A stretch of DNA of 6,319 nt, taken from NCBI GenBank assembly GCA_964406375.1, contig CAYORM010000117.1, forward strand, positions 1 through 6,319. The letters run 5' to 3'. Both the position numbers and the translations under genes were made by a program. Below the pieces are notes generated by a model, which saw nothing but the letters and a program-made list of their open reading frames with translations, was not told the origin of the DNA and ran no database searches. This document shows, piece after piece, positions 1-4,870 of this stretch (positions are counted from its first letter, which is position 1; each line of letters opens with the position of its first letter). The stretch comes from CAYORM01 sp964406375. GTDB lineage: Bacteria; Pseudomonadota; Alphaproteobacteria; DSM-16000; Inquilinaceae.

Positions 1-273
<273 letters not shown>

Positions 274-329
274 CCGCCGCGCCGCCAACGGCGCTCTCGA
301 TCCCGCCCCCTGCGGCGGAGGACGAAATG

Positions 330-355
330 ACGGGAGAGGCCGCGGCCTCTCCCGT
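330..355 (+). terminator. Palindromic hairpin, probable tuf terminator
   Basis: Positions 330-355 form a perfect 26-base palindrome rich in G and C (left arm ACGGGAGAGGCCG). The flanks extend it: GACGA at 321-325 can pair with TCGTC at 356-360 across a small bulge on the left side. The right flank TTCGTCGTT is only moderately T-rich, so this is a strong stem with a weak U tract. Its place between the tuf stop and the next start suggests a rho-independent terminator, perhaps leaky. The perfect symmetry means it could act in either direction. Confidence 0.65.
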
Positions 356-385
356 TCGTCGTTAGGCCGCGTTTATCGTTGGGCC

Positions 386-1420
386 GTGCGACGGCCGATC
401 CGCCTGGCCCTGCGGGCCCTCTTCCTCGCCCTCGCCGCGCTCCTCGCGGCGCCGGTCCTTTATGCCGTCACCGCCTTCGGCCTCGCCCTGTGGCCGGTGG
501 CCGGCCCGATTCCCGCATCGCCGCCGACGCAGGCCGCGGGGGGCGCGCCCATACCCGTTCACATCGTCTCGAACGGCTTTCACGCCGACATCGTCATGCC
601 GATCCGCAGTCCCGCCGTCGACTGGGTGGCGGAGCTGACGCCCTGGCCCTTCCCGGACATCGATCCGGCGATGGCGAGCCATATCGGCTTCGGCTGGGGC
701 GACGGCGATTTCTACATGGCCACCGCCGAGATCGACGATCTGCGCCTCCTGCCGGCGCTGCGCGCGCTGTTCGCCTCGCGCGGCAGCGTCATGCATGTCA
801 CGCTCTGGGGCGGCGCGCCGGTGCCGGGCAACGGGGTACGACGCTTCGACCTGACGCCGGGGCAGCTCGCCGCCGTGGTCCGCGGCATCGCGGCGGGCTT
901 CGCCCGCGACGCGGGCGGTCGGCCGATCCATATCGGCTTCGGCTACGCGCCGGCCGACACCTTCTTCGAGGGCGTCGGGCGGTACTCGCTGGTACTGACC
1001 TGCAACGAATGGGCGGCGCGGGTGCTGCGCGCGGCCGGCCTGCCGATGCCGCTGTGGACGCCTTTCGCCTTCGGCCTCACCGATGTGCTCGGCGTCGCGG
1101 GCGGACCGGCGCGGCGGGGACGGGCCGCATCGCCGCCATTGCGGCGCGCGCATGGCCGCCGCGCAACTGCCCGGTTGATTCCCCCGGACGCTTCCGCTAG
1201 AAGACCAGGCGCTCCGCGGTCCGGACGGTTCGCGTCCGGGTGTGCTCGCCCTTGTGGCGAGCGGCAGGGCGGCGGCGAAGATTGCCGAAGGAGTGTAGCT
1301 CAACTGGTAGAGCGTCGGTCTCCAAAACCGAAGGTTGGGGGTTCGAGACCCTCCACTCCTGCCACCCCGGCGCCTGCGATGGCGACGGGCCAGTCACCGC
1401 CGCGGATCGCGGCGCCCTAG
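386..1420 (+). CDS. DUF2459/TIGR02117-family membrane-anchored protein; C-terminus uncertain, probable frameshift
   Basis: The product resembles the TIGR02117/DUF2459 family of uncharacterised proteins of roughly 230 residues. Residues 7-37 are a hydrophobic Leu/Ala-rich segment, so the protein is probably membrane-anchored or exported. Family-like motifs follow: VHIVSNGFHADIVMP (58-72, His66), GFGWGDGDFY (101-110), LTCNEWA (204-210, Cys206) and PLWTPFAFG (222-230). GTG 386 is the only possible start codon in this frame between the tuf stop and the hydrophobic segment, but it lacks a clear Shine-Dalgarno site. The family domain ends near position 1090. The open frame then continues to a stop at 1418-1420, straight through a likely promoter and tRNA-Trp, so the last ~105 residues are unlikely to be real. 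From about 1105 the frame that stops at 1198-1200 has more GC-ended codons, as expected if one base is missing. The likely product end is 1090-1200. Function is unknown; a cysteine peptidase-like fold is only an inference. Confidence 0.6.
   Translation: MRRPIRLALRALFLALAALLAAPVLYAVTAFGLALWPVAGPIPASPPTQAAGGAPIPVHIVSNGFHADIVMPIRSPAVDWVAELTPWPFPDIDPAMASHIGFGWGDGDFYMATAEIDDLRLLPALRALFASRGSVMHVTLWGGAPVPGNGVRRFDLTPGQLAAVVRGIAAGFARDAGGRPIHIGFGYAPADTFFEGVGRYSLVLTCNEWAARVLRAAGLPMPLWTPFAFGLTDVLGVAGGPARRGRAASPPLRRAHGRRATARLIPPDASARRPGAPRSGRFASGCARPCGERQGGGEDCRRSVAQLVERRSPKPKVGGSRPSTPATPAPAMATGQSPPRIAAP
1175..1203 (+). promoter_or_regulatory. Candidate sigma70-type promoter for tRNA-Trp/secE/nusG
   Basis: TTGATT at 1175-1180 and TAGAAG at 1198-1203 are separated by exactly 17 bases and each match the -35 and -10 consensus at four of six positions. 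Transcription would start near 1210, about 80 bases before tRNA-Trp. The location suits the tRNA-Trp-secE-nusG unit that follows the tuf transcript. In DNA this rich in G and C such a pair is less likely by chance, but it has not been tested. Confidence 0.42.
1220..1263 (+). other. Two hairpins in the leader ahead of tRNA-Trp
   Basis: The first stem pairs CCGGAC (1221-1226) with GTCCGG (1234-1239) around a 7-base loop. The second pairs GCTCGCC (1244-1250) with GGCGAGC (1256-1262) around the 5-base loop CTTGT. Both are perfect and lie between the candidate promoter and the tRNA. They may shape processing of the tRNA 5' end or act as a weak terminator for the upstream gene, although no T-run follows. 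Confidence 0.45.
1289..1364 (+). tRNA. trpT: tRNA-Trp (anticodon CCA)
   Basis: This 76-base gene folds as a complete cloverleaf. The acceptor arm pairs AGGAGTG (1289-1295) with CACTCCT (1354-1360). The anticodon stem is TCGGT/ACCGA (1315-1319/1327-1331) with loop CTCCAAA, placing the anticodon CCA at 1322-1324. The T stem GGGGG/CCCTC (1337-1341/1349-1353), with one G-T pair, encloses TTCGAGA. The discriminator is G1361 and the terminal CCA (1362-1364) is encoded. It reads UGG codons as tryptophan. A tRNA-Trp gene just before secE-nusG is a common bacterial arrangement, and it is probably processed from the same transcript as secE. Confidence 0.97.
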
Positions 1421-1431
1421 ATCAGAGTGCG

Positions 1432-1629
1432 ATGGCCAAGACCAGCCCCGTCCAGTTCTTCCGGCAGGTGCGCCAGGAAGCCACGAAGATCACCTGGCCG
1501 ACGCGCAAGGAGACCGCGATCACGACGGCCATGGTCTTCGTGTTCGTGGCCATCATGGCGGTGTTCTTCCTAGTGGTGGATCAGGCCGCCTATCTGCTGG
1601 TCAATGCCATTACCGGAATCGGGGGCTGA
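1432..1629 (+). CDS. secE: Preprotein translocase subunit SecE
   Basis: SecE is the small essential subunit that clamps SecY in the SecYEG protein export channel of the inner membrane. The 65-residue product matches the short single-helix form found in most bacteria, unlike the three-helix form of E. coli. Residues 8-30 hold the conserved amphipathic segment, including FFRQVRQEATKITWPTRKET with the typical WPTRKE motif. Residues about 34-58 are one hydrophobic transmembrane helix. ATG 1432 is chosen because the product MAKTSPVQFF is the usual SecE beginning; an AGAG at 1424-1427 is a weak ribosome binding site. The frame extends upstream through the tRNA, which rules out earlier starts. nusG follows after 5 bases, showing tight coupling. 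Confidence 0.96.
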   Translation: MAKTSPVQFFRQVRQEATKITWPTRKETAITTAMVFVFVAIMAVFFLVVDQAAYLLVNAITGIGG

Positions 1630-1634
1630 CCGCC

Positions 1635-2165
1635 ATGGCGATGCACTGGTACGTGCTGCACGTCTATTCGAATTTCGAGAAGAAGGTCGCGGAATCGATT
1701 CGCGAACAGGCGGATCAGAAGGGGCTGTCCGACCAGATCGCCGAGATCGTGGTGCCGACCGAGGAGGTCGTGGAGCTGCGGCGGGGCCAGAAGGTCAATG
1801 CCGAGCGGAAGATCTTTCCGGGCTACGTGCTGATCAAGATGGAGCTCAGCGACCGGGCCTGGCACCTCGTCAAGAACACGCCGAAGGTCACGGGGTTCCT
1901 CGGCACCGGCTCCAAGCCGATGCCGATCTCCGAGGCCGAGGCGATGCGCATCATGCAGCAGATGCAGGAGGGGGTCGAGCGGCCGAAGCCGTCGGTCACC
2001 TTCGAGATCGGCGAGGCGGTGCGGGTCGCCGACGGACCGTTCGCGAGCTTCAACGGTACGGTCGAGGAGATCGACGAGGAGCGGTCGCGCGTGAAGGTGG
2101 CGGTGTCGATCTTCGGGCGCGCCACCCCCGTCGAGCTGGAATACGGCCAGGTCGAGAAGCTCTGA
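1635..2165 (+). CDS. nusG: Transcription termination/antitermination factor NusG
   Basis: NusG binds the RNA polymerase clamp, suppresses pausing and links the polymerase to Rho or to ribosomal protein S10. The 176-residue product has the two standard domains. The NGN domain (about 4-115) begins WYVLHVYSNFEKKVAESI and contains the conserved RKIFPGYVLIKM (58-69) and VTGFLGTGSKPMPI (85-98). The KOW domain (about 122-176) contains GEAVRVADGPFASFNGTVEEID and IFGRATPVELEYGQVEKL. ATG 1635 follows GGGGG at 1621-1625; an alternative ATG at 1641 would shorten the protein by two residues. It sits 5 bases after secE, as in most bacteria. No irregularities are seen. Confidence 0.97.
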   Translation: MAMHWYVLHVYSNFEKKVAESIREQADQKGLSDQIAEIVVPTEEVVELRRGQKVNAERKIFPGYVLIKMELSDRAWHLVKNTPKVTGFLGTGSKPMPISEAEAMRIMQQMQEGVERPKPSVTFEIGEAVRVADGPFASFNGTVEEIDEERSRVKVAVSIFGRATPVELEYGQVEKL

Positions 2166-2306
2166 GGGCTTAAACCGATGCCGGGCCGCACAGGCGGTCC
2201 GGTCGAGCGGCGCGGGAGGCCGACCCGGAAAGTCCACCGGGGGCCGTGACCGCGCCATCCCGGCTTCGGCGCCGTGGCGCCGGGCTTGAACAGGACAGGG
2301 ACGAAG
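2166..2306 (+). promoter_or_regulatory. Structured leader between nusG and rplK
   Basis: This 141-base spacer has no gene. It holds a 9-bp stem CCGGGCCGC (2181-2189) with GCGGTCCGG (2194-2202), including one G-T pair and loop ACAG. Nearer rplK, CGGCGC (2267-2272) can pair with GCGCCG (2277-2282) over a 4-base loop. Alternatively CCCGGC (2259-2264) can pair with GCCGGG (2279-2284); these two folds exclude each other. In E. coli the rplK-rplA mRNA is repressed by L1 binding near the start of rplK. A similar role here is an inference. The rplK ribosome binding site AGGGA lies at 2297-2301. Confidence 0.45.
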
Positions 2307-2735
2307 ATGGCGAAGAAGGTCATCGGCCAGATCAAGCTGCAGGTCCCGGCCGGCGCGGCGAACCCGTCGCCGCCGATCGGACCGGCGCTTGGTCAGCGCG
2401 GCCTCAACATCATGGAGTTCTGCAAGGCGTTCAACGCCCAGACTCAGGGTCTCGAGAAGGGGATGCCGATCCCGGTCGTGATCACGGCCTATGCGGACCG
2501 GACCTTCACCTTCGTCACCAAGACGCCGCCCAACAGCTACTTCCTCAAGAAGGCGGCCGGCATCGACAAGGGCAGCCAGGCGCCGGGCAAGACCGGCGTG
2601 GGCAGCATCACGATGGATCAGGTCCGCGAGATCGCGCAGATCAAGATGAAGGATCTCAACGCCAACGACATCGATGCGGCGGCTGAGATGGTGAAGGGAT
2701 CGGCCCGGTCGATGGGCATTGAGGTCGTGGAGTGA
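2307..2735 (+). CDS. rplK: 50S ribosomal protein L11
   Basis: L11 binds the GTPase-associated region of 23S rRNA and, with L10 and L7/L12, forms the stalk base where elongation factors act; it is also needed for RelA sensing of uncharged tRNA. The 142-residue length is the usual one. The N-terminal domain (1-70) has the proline-rich IKLQVPAGAANPSPPIGPALGQ (9-30), the region to which thiostrepton-type antibiotics bind in other species. The C-terminal rRNA-binding domain carries the family signature around IKMKDLNANDIDAAAEMVKG (112-131). ATG 2307 gives the standard MAKKVIGQIK beginning and has AGGGA five bases ahead. An upstream in-frame ATG would add 11 unconserved residues. rplA starts 5 bases after the stop. 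Confidence 0.98.
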   Translation: MAKKVIGQIKLQVPAGAANPSPPIGPALGQRGLNIMEFCKAFNAQTQGLEKGMPIPVVITAYADRTFTFVTKTPPNSYFLKKAAGIDKGSQAPGKTGVGSITMDQVREIAQIKMKDLNANDIDAAAEMVKGSARSMGIEVVE

Positions 2736-2740
2736 CGCCG

Positions 2741-3451
2741 ATGGCCAAGCTGAGCAAGCGCCTGCGCGCCGCCCGCACCGGGATCTCCGTTGAGGCGGTC
2801 TATCCGCTCGACCAGGCGGTTGCCCTCGTCAAGGAGCGTGCCACCGCGAAGTTCGACGAGACCGTCGAGATCGCGATGAATCTCGGCATCGATCCGCGCC
2901 ACGCCGACCAGATGGTGCGTGGCATGGTCCAGCTGCCCAACGGTACCGGCAAGCCGGTCCGGGTGCTGGTCTTCGCCCGCGGCGAGAAGGCGGAGCAGGC
3001 GCTGGCCGCCGGCGCGGACATCGTCGGCGATGACGATCTCGCCAAGGAGATCCAGGACGGCCGGATGGATTTCGACCGCTGCATCGCGACCCCGGACATG
3101 ATGGGTGTCGTCGGCCGGCTCGGTAAGATCCTCGGTCCGCGCGGCCTGATGCCGAACCCGAAGCTCGGCACCGTCACCGCCGATGTGGCGGGCGCGGTCA
3201 AGGCGGCCAAGGGCGGATCGGTCGAGTTCCGCGCTGAGAAGGCGGGTATCGTGCATGCCGGCGTCGGCAAGGCGAGCTTCAGCGAGACGGCGCTGGTGGA
3301 GAACATCCGCGCCTTCGTCGACGCGATCCAGCGCGCCAAGCCGAGCGGGGCCAAGGGCACCTATGTGAAGCGGGTGTCGATCGCCTCGACCATGGGGCCG
3401 AGCGTCCGGGTCGACCCGGCGCGCATCGCGGCCGAGGCGGCGGCCGAGTAG
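2741..3451 (+). CDS. rplA: 50S ribosomal protein L1
   Basis: L1 forms the mobile L1 stalk that helps release deacylated tRNA from the E site, and in many bacteria it also represses its own rplK-rplA mRNA. The 236-residue product is of normal length. The L1 signature GPRGLMPNPKLGTVT lies at 132-146. The terminal RNA-binding segment is GTYVKRVSIASTMGPSVRVD (206-225). ATG 2741 gives the conserved MAKLSKRLRAAR beginning with GGAG (2729-2732) eight bases ahead. The in-frame GTG at 2732 overlaps both that site and the rplK stop and is rejected. The gene is translationally close-coupled to rplK and followed by a long structured spacer. Confidence 0.98.
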   Translation: MAKLSKRLRAARTGISVEAVYPLDQAVALVKERATAKFDETVEIAMNLGIDPRHADQMVRGMVQLPNGTGKPVRVLVFARGEKAEQALAAGADIVGDDDLAKEIQDGRMDFDRCIATPDMMGVVGRLGKILGPRGLMPNPKLGTVTADVAGAVKAAKGGSVEFRAEKAGIVHAGVGKASFSETALVENIRAFVDAIQRAKPSGAKGTYVKRVSIASTMGPSVRVDPARIAAEAAAE

Positions 3452-3470
3452 GTCGCGCCATCACGCGTTT

Positions 3471-3532
3471 CGCCTCGCCTTCGGGCGGGGTGGGGCCGGG
3501 CGTCGGGGCGTCTCGCGCGTACCGTCGCCCGG
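3471..3532 (+). other. Two stem-loops after rplA, one with a TTCG tetraloop
   Basis: CGCCTCGCC (3471-3479) pairs with GGCGGGGTG (3484-3492) over a TTCG tetraloop, nine pairs including two G-T pairs. Directly after, CCGGGCG (3496-3502) pairs perfectly with CGCCCGG (3526-3532), with three more inner pairs beyond a T-T mismatch. No T-run follows, so a classical terminator is not supported. These could protect the rplA mRNA 3' end or mark processing between rplKA and rplJL. The role is inferred. Confidence 0.5.
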
Positions 3533-3536
3533 AGAA

Positions 3537-3675
3537 CCTGTCCGAGACTGCAGGTGCCGGGGCCTCGGCCCGGGCGTAAGCCCTGCATAGACGGGAGTGG
3601 AAGCCAAGTTTCGAGGGCCGGTTTCCCGGATACGGGGTGGCGGCCGACGCGACGGGGCGGCCTTTCCGGGACAGG
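3537..3675 (+). promoter_or_regulatory. Ribosomal protein L10 leader (L10-binding RNA)
   Basis: The spacer before rplJ contains a domain with the position and size of the ribosomal protein L10 leader (Rfam L10_leader), to which L10 or the L10-L7/L12 complex binds to repress its own operon. The domain is closed by a perfect 7-bp stem CCTGTCC (3537-3543) with GGACAGG (3669-3675). Inside, TGCAGG (3549-3554) pairs with CCTGCA (3582-3587), enclosing a second stem CCGGG/CCCGG (3557-3561/3569-3573) and an asymmetric GCGTAAG internal loop that could form the kink-turn expected of this element. A further stem joins CGGGA (3592-3596) to TCCCG (3624-3628). The family call rests on this fold and on the rplJ context; no covariance search was run. 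Confidence 0.75.
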
Positions 3676-3692
3676 ACGTCGCGGAAGTGGCG

Positions 3693-3784
3693 GCGGAGGC
3701 GGACCCGCCTCTCCGGCGCTTTCAGGTGAAACCGGGGTTCCCGTGACGGTTTCGGCCGTGACGGTGCCCCGACATGCGGAGGCG
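3693..3784 (+). promoter_or_regulatory. Possible rplJ expression platform with a repeated Shine-Dalgarno segment
   Basis: The 9-base word GCGGAGGCG occurs at 3693-3701 and again at 3776-3784, where it contains the rplJ ribosome binding site GGAGG (3778-3782). The segment CGCCTC (3706-3711) can pair with the first copy as a local hairpin with a 4-base loop, or with the second copy, hiding the binding site. Between them lie a 7-bp stem GAAACCG/CGGTTTC (3728-3734/3747-3753) and a 10-base direct repeat CCGTGACGGT (3741-3750, 3756-3765). The switch idea is an inference from base pairing. Confidence 0.4.
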
Positions 3785-3788
3785 ATCC

Positions 3789-4307
3789 GTGCACCGTACA
3801 CAGAAGGAAGAGAAGGTCGCCGCTCTGCACGAGGCGCTGAAGGGCGCGTCGATCGTGGTCGTCGCCCACCAGGGTGGGATAACGGTCGCCGAATCGACCG
3901 ATCTGCGGCGTCAGGCACGAGCGGCGGGCGCTTCGTTCCGTGTCACCAAGAATCGGCTCGCCCGCATCGCCCTCAAGGGCACGGCGTTCGAGCATCTGTC
4001 CGACCTGTTTACCGGCCCGACGGCCATTGCCTTCTCGTCCGATCCGGTCGCCGCCGCCAAGGTGGTCAGCGACTTCGCGAAGAAGAACGAGAAGCTGAAG
4101 ATCGTCGGTGGCGGTTTCGGCGGCCAGACGCTCGATGCTGCAGGCGTGCAGACGATGGCCACGCTGCCGTCGCTGGACGAGCTGCGCGCGAAGCTGGTGG
4201 GGATGATCCAGACCCCGGCGACCCGTATCGCCGGTGTGCTGCAGGCCCCGGCCGGCCAGCTCGCACGCGTCTTCGGCGCCTATGCCAAGAAGGACGAGGC
4301 GGCGTGA
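3789..4307 (+). CDS. rplJ: 50S ribosomal protein L10
   Basis: L10 anchors L7/L12 dimers to the ribosomal stalk base beside L11 and represses its own operon by binding the leader upstream. The start is GTG 3789: the product MHRTQKEEKVAALHE then matches the usual L10 beginning, the length becomes the typical 172 residues, and a strong GGAGG (3778-3782) lies six bases ahead. The in-frame ATG 3774 overlaps that site and is rejected. Residues 20-110 form the rRNA-binding domain with VVVAHQGGITVAESTDLRRQ and FRVTKNRLARIA. The C-terminal helix (about 136-170) with TRIAGVLQAPAGQLARVFGAYA is where L7/L12 dimers dock. rplL follows after 51 bases, in the same unit. Confidence 0.97.
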   Translation: MHRTQKEEKVAALHEALKGASIVVVAHQGGITVAESTDLRRQARAAGASFRVTKNRLARIALKGTAFEHLSDLFTGPTAIAFSSDPVAAAKVVSDFAKKNEKLKIVGGGFGGQTLDAAGVQTMATLPSLDELRAKLVGMIQTPATRIAGVLQAPAGQLARVFGAYAKKDEAA

Positions 4308-4358
4308 GCCGCACCCCGTACCGTACCCGGAAGACCGAGAATCCAGGAGCACCATACA

Positions 4359-4739
4359 ATGGCTGATCTTGCCAAGATCGTCGAAGAGCTGTCGTCGCTG
4401 ACCGTCATCGAGGCCGCCGAGCTGTCGAAGATGCTCGAGGAGAAGTGGGGCGTCTCTGCCGCCGCTCCGGTGGCCGTCGCTGCCGCGCCGGCCGGTGGCG
4501 GCGAGGCCGCGGCCGCTGCCGAGGAGCAGACGGAGTTCACCGTCATCCTCGCCGAGGCGGGCGACAAGAAGATCAACGTGATCAAGGAGATCCGTGCGAT
4601 CACCAGCCTCGGCCTCAAGGAGGCCAAGGACCTCGTCGAGGGCGCGCCGAAGCCGGTCAAGGAAGGCGTGTCCAAGGACGAGGCCGCCAAGATCAAGAAG
4701 CAGCTTGAAGACGCGGGCGCGAAGGTCGAAATCAAGTAA
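4359..4739 (+). CDS. rplL: 50S ribosomal protein L7/L12
   Basis: L7/L12 is the multicopy acidic stalk protein that recruits and activates the translational GTPases. The 126-residue product has the full architecture: an N-terminal dimerisation and L10-binding domain (1-32, VEELSSLTVIEAAELSKMLEEKWGV), an Ala/Gly-rich flexible hinge (about 33-55) and the C-terminal factor-binding domain (about 56-126) with EFTVIL, INVIKEIRAITSLGLKEAKDLVEGAPKPVKEGV and the closing AKVEIK. ATG 4359 is preceded by AGGAG at 4345-4349 with ideal spacing. It is normally made in excess over L10, consistent with the strong binding site. The transcript probably continues in part into rpoB through a hairpin region. Confidence 0.98.
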   Translation: MADLAKIVEELSSLTVIEAAELSKMLEEKWGVSAAAPVAVAAAPAGGGEAAAAAEEQTEFTVILAEAGDKKINVIKEIRAITSLGLKEAKDLVEGAPKPVKEGVSKDEAAKIKKQLEDAGAKVEIK

Positions 4740-4787
4740 GTCGTACCATCGCGTGCGGTCAACAGGCCGCTCACGTACACGTCCAGA

Positions 4788-4827
4788 GGCGGCCGACCGG
4801 GCAGGTCGGCCGCCAATGGGCGTTTTT
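4788..4827 (+). terminator. Hairpin plus T-run, probable attenuator between rplL and rpoB
   Basis: GGCGGCCGACC (4788-4798) pairs perfectly with GGTCGGCCGCC (4804-4814) over the 5-base loop GGGCA, an 11-bp stem. Five T follow at 4823-4827, but 8 bases beyond the stem, so termination is probably partial. In E. coli partial termination between rplL and rpoB lowers polymerase subunit output relative to ribosomal proteins, and the same role is inferred here. A complete terminator is unlikely because no convincing promoter for rpoB is seen downstream. Confidence 0.6.
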
Positions 4828-4830
4828 GCA

Positions 4831-4849
4831 CTGCGTCGCTTCGGCGCAG
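4831..4849 (+). other. Small hairpin just before rpoB
   Basis: CTGCGTC (4831-4837) pairs with GGCGCAG (4843-4849) over loop GCTTC, seven pairs including one G-T pair. It ends 10 bases before the rpoB ribosome binding site GAGGA (4860-4864). It may belong to the attenuator region or be an mRNA processing site. The role is unproven. Confidence 0.35.
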
Positions 4850-4870
4850 AGACGGAATCGAGGAACTCCA

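Noticed and set aside
362..1303. Reverse-strand open frame of 313 residues opposite the DUF2459 gene
   Set aside because: Composition is dominated by Arg, Gly and Asp-His runs with no motif, while the forward frame has clear family motifs and a membrane segment.
1240..1431. Longer secE start upstream
   Set aside because: The extension would be translated from tRNA-Trp, and the product from ATG 1432 already has the full SecE length.
2286..2306. TTGAAC as a -35 element before rplK
   Set aside because: It is too close to the rplK start to leave room for a -10 and a transcription start.
3774..3788. ATG 3774 as the rplJ start
   Set aside because: It overlaps the GGAGG binding site; GTG 3789 gives the family length and beginning.
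4826..4854. TTGCAC as a -35 element for an rpoB promoter
   Set aside because: No -10-like sequence is present about 17 bases downstream (GAGACG).
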